From assembly GCA_000818945.1 (NCBI GenBank), contig KN805460.1:35163-99162 (forward strand): a stretch of DNA of 64,000 nucleotides. The letters run 5' to 3'. The stretch comes from Schizochytrium sp. CCTCC M209059 (lineage: Eukaryota > Sar > Bigyra > Thraustochytrida > Thraustochytriidae). The position numbers and the translations under genes are program-made. Position 1 is the stretch's first letter. Each line of letters opens with the position of its first letter. The notes beneath the pieces were generated by a model. That model did not search any database. It saw only the letters and a list, made by a program, of their open reading frames with translations, and was not told the origin of the DNA. This document shows positions 59,329 to 64,000 of the stretch, in pieces.

Positions 59329-60840
59329 ATGCTGGCCCGGCACGCCAAGGAGACGCGCCTGCGCGGCAGCGCCAAGAGGTTCCTGAGCAGCAGCCTCGGC
59401 TCACGGCTGATCAAGCTGCGCGACCAGGCGTACGTCAACGGGGAGTGGGTCTCTGGCGCAGCCACCTTTGACGTGACCGACCCCGGATCTGGAGAGCACA
59501 TTTGCAAGGTGGCGGATCTGACCAAGGACGACGTGAGCAAGGCCGTGGATCACGCATACGATGCCTTCCCCAAGTGGCGCGACACGCTCGCCAAAGAGCG
59601 AAGCGATATCCTCAGGCGCATGTACGAGCTGCACATGGAGCACATTGACGATCTGACCGAGCTCCTCTGCATGGAAAGCGGCAAGGCCCCTGCGGATGCC
59701 CGCGGCGAGATCATGTACGGCGCAAGCTTCCTTGAGTGGTTCTCCGAAGAGGCGCGCCGCATGTACGGCGACACCATGCCCGACGCCGTGCCGGGTCGCC
59801 GCATCCTTACTTACCGCGAGCCCGTCGGCGTCTGCGGCCTCATTTGCCCGTGGAACTTCCCGAACGCCATGCTCACGCGCAAGATTGGCCCCGCGCTCGC
59901 CGCGGGCTGCACCGTGGTGTGCAAGCCGGCTTCAGAAACACCGCTCAGTGCGCTCGCCATTGCTGAGATCGCGGCCGAGGCTGGGGTCCCGGCAGGCGTT
60001 CTCAACGTCGTGACTTCATCCAAGTCCTCGGACGTTGGCAAGGTTCTCACCAGCGATCATCGCGTGCGAAAGCTGTCATTCACGGGATCCACCCGCATCG
60101 GAAAGCAGCTCTACTCGCAATGCGCAGACACGGTGAAAAAGGTCAGCCTCGAGCTTGGCGGCAACGCTCCCTTCATTGTCTTCGACGACGCCGACCTTGA
60201 CCTCGCCGTGGAGCAGTTCATGGTTGCAAAGTGGCGGTCAAACTCCCAGGCTTGCGTGGCTGCCAACTTTATCTATGTGCAGAGCGGCGTCTACGACAAA
60301 TTTGCAGAAATCGTCGCAAACCGCGTCTCTAAGATGAAGGTCGGGCACTTTTCCGAAAAGGATGTCGACTTTGGTCCCGTCATCAACAAGCCTGCTCTCG
60401 AGAAGATGCAGGATCTCGTCAAGGACGCCAAAGACAAGGGTGCCACCTGCAAGCTTGGTGGCAATGCCATGGATCGCCCAGGCTTCTTTTTCGAGCCCAC
60501 TGTTATGACTGACGTGACGGACGAGATGCGCCTTGGACAGGAGGAGACCTTTGGACCTATTGCGCCTCTCATTAAGTTTGATACCGAAGAAGAGGTCCTT
60601 CGTCGCGCCAATGTGAGTCGGGCGGGCCTCGCAGCCTACTTTTTCACGAGTAACATGTCCCGCGCTTTCCGCGTCTCGCGCCTCCTTGAAAATGGCATGG
60701 TTGGCGTAAACACGGGGCTCGTCTCCAACGCTGCTGCGCCCTTTGGTGGTGTCAAAGAATCCGGCCTCGGACGCGAAGGTTCCAAGTATGGCCTTGACGA
60801 CTACACCGAGATCAAGTACATTGCCTTTCAAGCCGAGTAA
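59329..60840 (+). CDS. Succinate-semialdehyde dehydrogenase, mitochondrial-type
   Basis: ATG 59329 gives 503 residues. A 30-residue basic/Ser-rich start ('MLARHAKETRLRGSAKRFLSSS') fits a mitochondrial leader. The ALDH core follows: 'YVNGEWVSGAATFDVTDPGSG', 'GVCGLICPWNFPNAMLTRKIGPALAAGCTVVCKPASETPL', 'LSFTGSTRIGKQL', the general-base Glu 'VSLELGGNAPFIVFDDADLD' (E275), the catalytic Cys 'SQACVAAN' (C309) and 'EETFGPIAPL'. The SLELGGNAPFIVF segment and the substrate-site Arg contexts support SSADH (EC 1.2.1.16/24), the last step of the GABA shunt. Position 311 is Ala where many SSADHs have a second Cys (QTCVCAN) used in a redox switch. Confidence 0.94.
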   Translation: MLARHAKETRLRGSAKRFLSSSLGSRLIKLRDQAYVNGEWVSGAATFDVTDPGSGEHICKVADLTKDDVSKAVDHAYDAFPKWRDTLAKERSDILRRMYELHMEHIDDLTELLCMESGKAPADARGEIMYGASFLEWFSEEARRMYGDTMPDAVPGRRILTYREPVGVCGLICPWNFPNAMLTRKIGPALAAGCTVVCKPASETPLSALAIAEIAAEAGVPAGVLNVVTSSKSSDVGKVLTSDHRVRKLSFTGSTRIGKQLYSQCADTVKKVSLELGGNAPFIVFDDADLDLAVEQFMVAKWRSNSQACVAANFIYVQSGVYDKFAEIVANRVSKMKVGHFSEKDVDFGPVINKPALEKMQDLVKDAKDKGATCKLGGNAMDRPGFFFEPTVMTDVTDEMRLGQEETFGPIAPLIKFDTEEEVLRRANVSRAGLAAYFFTSNMSRAFRVSRLLENGMVGVNTGLVSNAAAPFGGVKESGLGREGSKYGLDDYTEIKYIAFQAE

Positions 60841-61057
60841 TGAAAGAAATGAATGCGCGGGTACCTCAGCAAGGTCTCGAAAGAGCCCGCACGCTCGCCC
60901 TGCACGCAGCGTTGTTTTTTTTTTAATGACAAAACAAACAAACAAATAGGAAAGTACGAAGCTAGCCCAGCCCAACTTGAGCATGTCTTATATTAGTACC
61001 GTAGTGGCACGAGTATACAATTGCCCACACGCCCGCCCATGGGGGCGCGCAGGGCTT
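60841..61057. other. Convergent 3' flank
   Basis: It contains T10 and AAACAAACAAAC runs with no gene; both neighbours end here. Confidence 0.7.
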
Positions 61058-62848
61058 TCACTTGTCAACGATGGACCAGTCTGTAAAAACAGACTGCGCA
61101 TCATTGTTCGATGACTCCGCAGGCTGATTGCGGAGCTTAGGCAACATCTCAAGCAACGAGGTGCTCGTGATGGTGTCCACGTCAGAGAAGACGCGCTGCA
61201 AGGCAGCGAGCTCCTCCTCCGTGACAAGCAGTGGGCCGTCCTTGCACATGATGGGACACGAGGCCTCCTCACATGATCGGTGGACAGGCGGTGGAGCATA
61301 TGACTCCACCTCGGCAGCCAGCATCGCAAGCAATGCGGTCACCTTTGAAAGGTCAGGACGAATCGCGTGGAACCGAAACTGCTTGACGTGCTCGCCAAGG
61401 CCCGCTTCCTGCATCGTCCGCATCATGTAGCCGTCATCATACGTATCCAAGAAAGACACGAAGAAGCAGGTAGCACGAGGATTGATCTCACGCAAGTAGC
61501 GCCCGAAAAGTGGAGCGAAAAGCTCACCTCGCATGCATGGCGTATTTTCCTCCTCATCAGTAACAACGATGAAAAGGTCGACCATATCCTTGCGCAGATA
61601 ATATGGCTCCAGCGCCGCTGCGGGCGAGGTGCAACCGGCCGCCTGGATCTCATTTGCCACAAAGAGGACGTCGTCGACCGATCGAGGCTGAATGCTCGGG
61701 AGAACTTCCTTCCATGTGAAGAAGTTGAGTCGACCACCGAGTGCGGAGCACACGATCGACCCAATGATGGTGGCGGACTTGACTGCGATCTCCATCGACG
61801 ATGAAGCATCACCAAGGACCGCTACGCGAGCATTGGTAGGAATGCTTACTTCACGAAGTCGCTTTGTGGCGATCTCCTGGAGACCGGGTAGAAAGGCAAG
61901 ATGCGGCTTTGTGTTATCGAAGGAAAGCATCCGCTCCATGAGCTTGCCAAAGCTGTCTCGATTCTTCCCGGTGGCGTCGCGAATGTCCTCGCCCTTCTCC
62001 ATGCGATCCTTGACAATGACGTCAAGTCCGGGGCAGTCCAGCTCCTCATAGAACCAGATGACCTCCGAGAGAGGAATCACGCGCCCGAGTGCCAAGCGGG
62101 ACTCGACGGTGAGATAAGCGGCCGAAGGCATAGTTCGAATGAACGAGTAGCAGGTTGCCAACTGTGGATGCGCCTCGACGAGGGCAGGAATATTGGACAA
62201 ATCGTCTTCTTGCAGCTTGTGCACCAAGGAACCCTCGGGGGCAGTGCCTCCAAAGCAGACGGACAAAAAGTAATCGAGCTGGAAGTCGGATGGTCGCAGA
62301 TGCACAAGGTCTGCGAGCTCCTTCCACGGCGAGAGGTCGAATTGCAGGATGAAGTACTCCAGGCGCTCAGGCGTGATTGCCTGGACCCACTTGCGCACGC
62401 GCTTCATGAGCGAGAGAGAAGCGGAGCCCTTCTGCAGCGTATCCGAGTAGATACGTACATTCTCCAGCTCATTGCGACGTTGTTGTAGCACAGCAACCTT
62501 GCGACGCTTCTTCACCTGCTCCAGCTTGCGATCCAGTGCACCAACCTGCCGCTCGACGTCGAGCATTTTAACGAGATTAAGAATCTCGCCAAAGCCCATC
62601 TTCGGCATGAGCGCATCCGCCACGTCACGACGCTCGCCGCGCCAGCACAGAGCGCTCGCGCGCACAAGTGTGTTGGACGCAAGGTCGACGTCCTTGGCAG
62701 CGAGCCGCAGAACTTCGGCAGCGTATGCGGAAGGATCCGCCTCGTACGCCTTCGTGTGCTCCTCAAGAGATGAAGAGGCCGACGTGAGGACCCTGTTGGC
62801 GACGCTCTTGCCCATCGCAAAGTTGTTCGATGCGAGTCGAGTGGTCAT
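61058..62848 (-). CDS. Ro60-like protein with vWA domain
   Basis: ATG 62848 gives 596 residues. A longer frame to 63,202 has only a TTG and a repeat-encoded 'SKQASQQASQQ' stretch, so it is treated as leader. Residues 1-330 are helical/HEAT-like with no named match ('ASALCWRGERRDVADALMPKMGFGEILNLVKML', 'YFLSVCFGGTAPEGSLV'). From about 340 follows a von Willebrand A domain with the MIDAS 'VAVLGDASSSMEIAVKSATIIG' (about 347-351), a 'VVTDEEEN' metal loop and 'CFFVSFLDTYDDGYM'. Helical repeats followed by a vWA domain is the Ro60/TROVE layout (RNA-binding ring plus MIDAS). I cannot confirm the TROVE part by sequence alone; other vWA scaffolds remain possible. Confidence 0.82.
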   Translation of the reverse strand: MTTRLASNNFAMGKSVANRVLTSASSSLEEHTKAYEADPSAYAAEVLRLAAKDVDLASNTLVRASALCWRGERRDVADALMPKMGFGEILNLVKMLDVERQVGALDRKLEQVKKRRKVAVLQQRRNELENVRIYSDTLQKGSASLSLMKRVRKWVQAITPERLEYFILQFDLSPWKELADLVHLRPSDFQLDYFLSVCFGGTAPEGSLVHKLQEDDLSNIPALVEAHPQLATCYSFIRTMPSAAYLTVESRLALGRVIPLSEVIWFYEELDCPGLDVIVKDRMEKGEDIRDATGKNRDSFGKLMERMLSFDNTKPHLAFLPGLQEIATKRLREVSIPTNARVAVLGDASSSMEIAVKSATIIGSIVCSALGGRLNFFTWKEVLPSIQPRSVDDVLFVANEIQAAGCTSPAAALEPYYLRKDMVDLFIVVTDEEENTPCMRGELFAPLFGRYLREINPRATCFFVSFLDTYDDGYMMRTMQEAGLGEHVKQFRFHAIRPDLSKVTALLAMLAAEVESYAPPPVHRSCEEASCPIMCKDGPLLVTEEELAALQRVFSDVDTITSTSLLEMLPKLRNQPAESSNNDAQSVFTDWSIVDK

Positions 62849-63703
62849 CCTGCTCGTTGTTGAGGATGGACGGCTCTGCGGTCGAAGCTTGTGGTTCTTG
62901 CTGGTAGGCCAAGGAAGCTCTGCGCAGTCCGTGCGTCTGGCTGCTTCTCGTCTCGGGAAGCCGGTGGGGATCTTGCTTGCCTTCGAGGTCGTCTCGAAGT
63001 TGTGGTTTTGCTTTTCTTGTTTGCTTGCTTGCTGGCTTGCTTGCTGGCTTGCTTGCTGGCTTGCTTGCTTGCTTGCCGCTCGTGGCGCGAGGGCTTTTGT
63101 TGCGCCAGAGCTCTTCGCTTCGTCGGCCTGGGTAACTCCGTGAACGGTCCCGGATCGTTCGCTCTTACTGGTCCCATTCCCGTTAACGTGGCCGCTGCCC
63201 AATCATGATTGACTGGGCCTGGCATTAGCGTCTAGATAGTGTCGGCAAACGAAGACATCGGGCTGCCGGAACTGACCCGGAACCTCCAAAATGAGAGCGA
63301 GTGTGACTGGGACAGACGCAGGGGACAGACAGCCACGAGGGACAGACGATTCCTTCTGCTACCATGTCTACTGGCAGAAGAGAGTGGTGACATGAGCTTC
63401 GCAGAGGGAAATTTCGAGGCGTATACAATCAACATCGCGCTAGGTGTGTTGTGGTGGCTTCCACCGAGGAAAGGTGAACGAGTGGTGTGGCAGGGCAAGG
63501 AGGAGAAAGTCTCGGAACGTGACGTGAGTCCCGTGGAGAACGCTTCGCTCCTCAGGACAGAAACCTGGCATGACGAACATTGCTAGAGCGCGACCTTTCC
63601 TGCGAACGATGCAGGAACGCGCGAGGCCGAATAGACCGCGTGCTCGAAATAGCCAGCGGCATTGATAGATAGGCCTCCTTTTTCCTTTTTCTTTATTATT
63701 ATC
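62849..63703. other. Leader of Ro60-like gene and unannotated flank
   Basis: A GCTT/GGCT microsatellite lies at 63,020-63,080. The sequence from about 63,250 to 63,700 has no convincing ORF. The region borders dispersed repeat copy C. Confidence 0.55.
63020..63080. repeat. GCTT/GGCT microsatellite
   Basis: Tandem GCTT and GGCTT units sit in the 5' leader of the Ro60-like gene. It makes an artefactual Ser/Gln/Ala reading on the minus strand. Confidence 0.85.
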
Positions 63704-64000
63704 CCTGGCTAAATTTCGTCCCGTTTTTCGGGACGAAATTGTCGGCGAAATAGTTTTGCCGAAACAGGGTGTAGTCTCGGCCCGAAAAACGGGACGAAAT
63801 ATCTGCAAATCAGAAAAGTCATTGAAAGAAATACCCCAGATCAATTTTTCATCTCGCGCGTTGGCATGGTGATTTCCAAGATACCCCTCCGTCTCTATGC
63901 AAGTTTTCGGGGAGATTCACCCGGTGGACATGATCAAGCTTGATCTGCAAAGTGGGCATACTTGTTGGCATTTTAGCGCGAGCCTAACCACCGCACTTCG
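63704..64000 (-). repeat. Dispersed hairpin repeat, copy C (runs off window)
   Basis: It is the reverse complement of copies A and B. The terminal hairpin TTTCGTCCCGTTTTTCGGGACGAAA (63,714-63,738, 10-bp arms, 5-nt loop) sits at its outer end. A second, imperfect TTTCGTCCCG...CGGGCC pair lies at 63,778-63,800. The other end, with CGGTGGTTAGGCTCGCGCTAA, reaches the window edge. Confidence 0.9.

Noticed and set aside
58413..59540. Several 200-270-residue ORFs on both strands before SSADH
   Set aside because: Arg/Ala/Ser-rich composition, mutual overlap and lack of motifs point to GC-rich promoter DNA.
61058..63202. 714-residue version of the Ro60-like protein
   Set aside because: It starts at TTG and passes through a GCTT microsatellite; ATG 62848 is preferred.
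1..64000. CRISPR arrays, prokaryotic operons, ribosome binding sites, rRNA or tRNA genes
   Set aside because: None recognised; the repeats present are micro/minisatellites or dispersed elements, and the genes are eukaryotic.

Overview
The window is nuclear DNA from a GC-rich, intron-poor protist, most likely a thraustochytrid (Labyrinthulomycetes, Stramenopiles) of the Aurantiochytrium/Schizochytrium/Hondaea type. The sequence shows long uninterrupted reading frames in strongly C/G-ending codons. It has a fused DHFR-thymidylate synthase and a fused HPPK-DHPS, arrangements that argue against animals and fungi. Introns are few and short (64 nt in an EF-hand gene, about 97 nt in a cyclase-like gene). 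Several IQ-motif and EF-hand proteins are of the kind found in flagellated protists. The lineage is an inference; no rRNA or other phylogenetic marker is present.

Layout. 0-20.7 kb holds the ClpB/Hsp101 N-terminus (cut by the window edge), an HROB-like OB-fold recombination protein, a His-rich type II membrane protein, DHFR-TS, a possible two-exon unknown, TMEM128, an EF-hand protein, an IQ/WW-like protein, an At4g15545-like coiled-coil protein, and two paralogous ZIP metal transporters on either side of a DadA-like FAD oxidoreductase. At 20,656-21,061 there is a 406-N assembly gap in which both the second ZIP gene and a voltage-sensor-like membrane protein begin. 21-26 kb holds the voltage-sensor protein and a soluble-adenylyl-cyclase-like protein whose catalytic residues look lost. 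26-31.2 kb is the accessory zone: an IS630/Tc1-like transposase gene with a changed catalytic position, decayed transposase-like ORFs, and copies of a dispersed repeat ending in a perfect hairpin. 31.6-43.3 kb holds HPPK-DHPS, AMPK-gamma, an unknown multi-pass membrane protein, Nse4, a 440-bp GCAAA satellite, a mitochondrial AAA ATPase and a secreted RCC1-like propeller. 44-57 kb holds a giant CD36-family protein, a membrane-anchored PDI-like/JmjC fusion, an MFI-like IQ protein and a SPRY-IQ protein. 57.4-63 kb holds an NDUFA1-like complex I subunit, succinate-semialdehyde dehydrogenase and a Ro60-like vWA protein. The window ends in another copy of the hairpin repeat.

Working together: DHFR-TS and HPPK-DHPS supply most of a de novo folate/thymidylate pathway. 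HROB and Nse4 are homologous-recombination/SMC5-6 factors. ClpB, the AAA ATPase, the NDUFA1-like protein and SSADH are stress or mitochondrial functions. AMPK-gamma and the cyclase-like protein are signalling. Most neighbours are unrelated in function, as expected for a eukaryote. The most unusual items are the PDI-JmjC fusion, the hairpin repeat family, a TATA-plus-CACTTGC motif shared by three intergenic regions, and the cyclase-like protein without catalytic residues.
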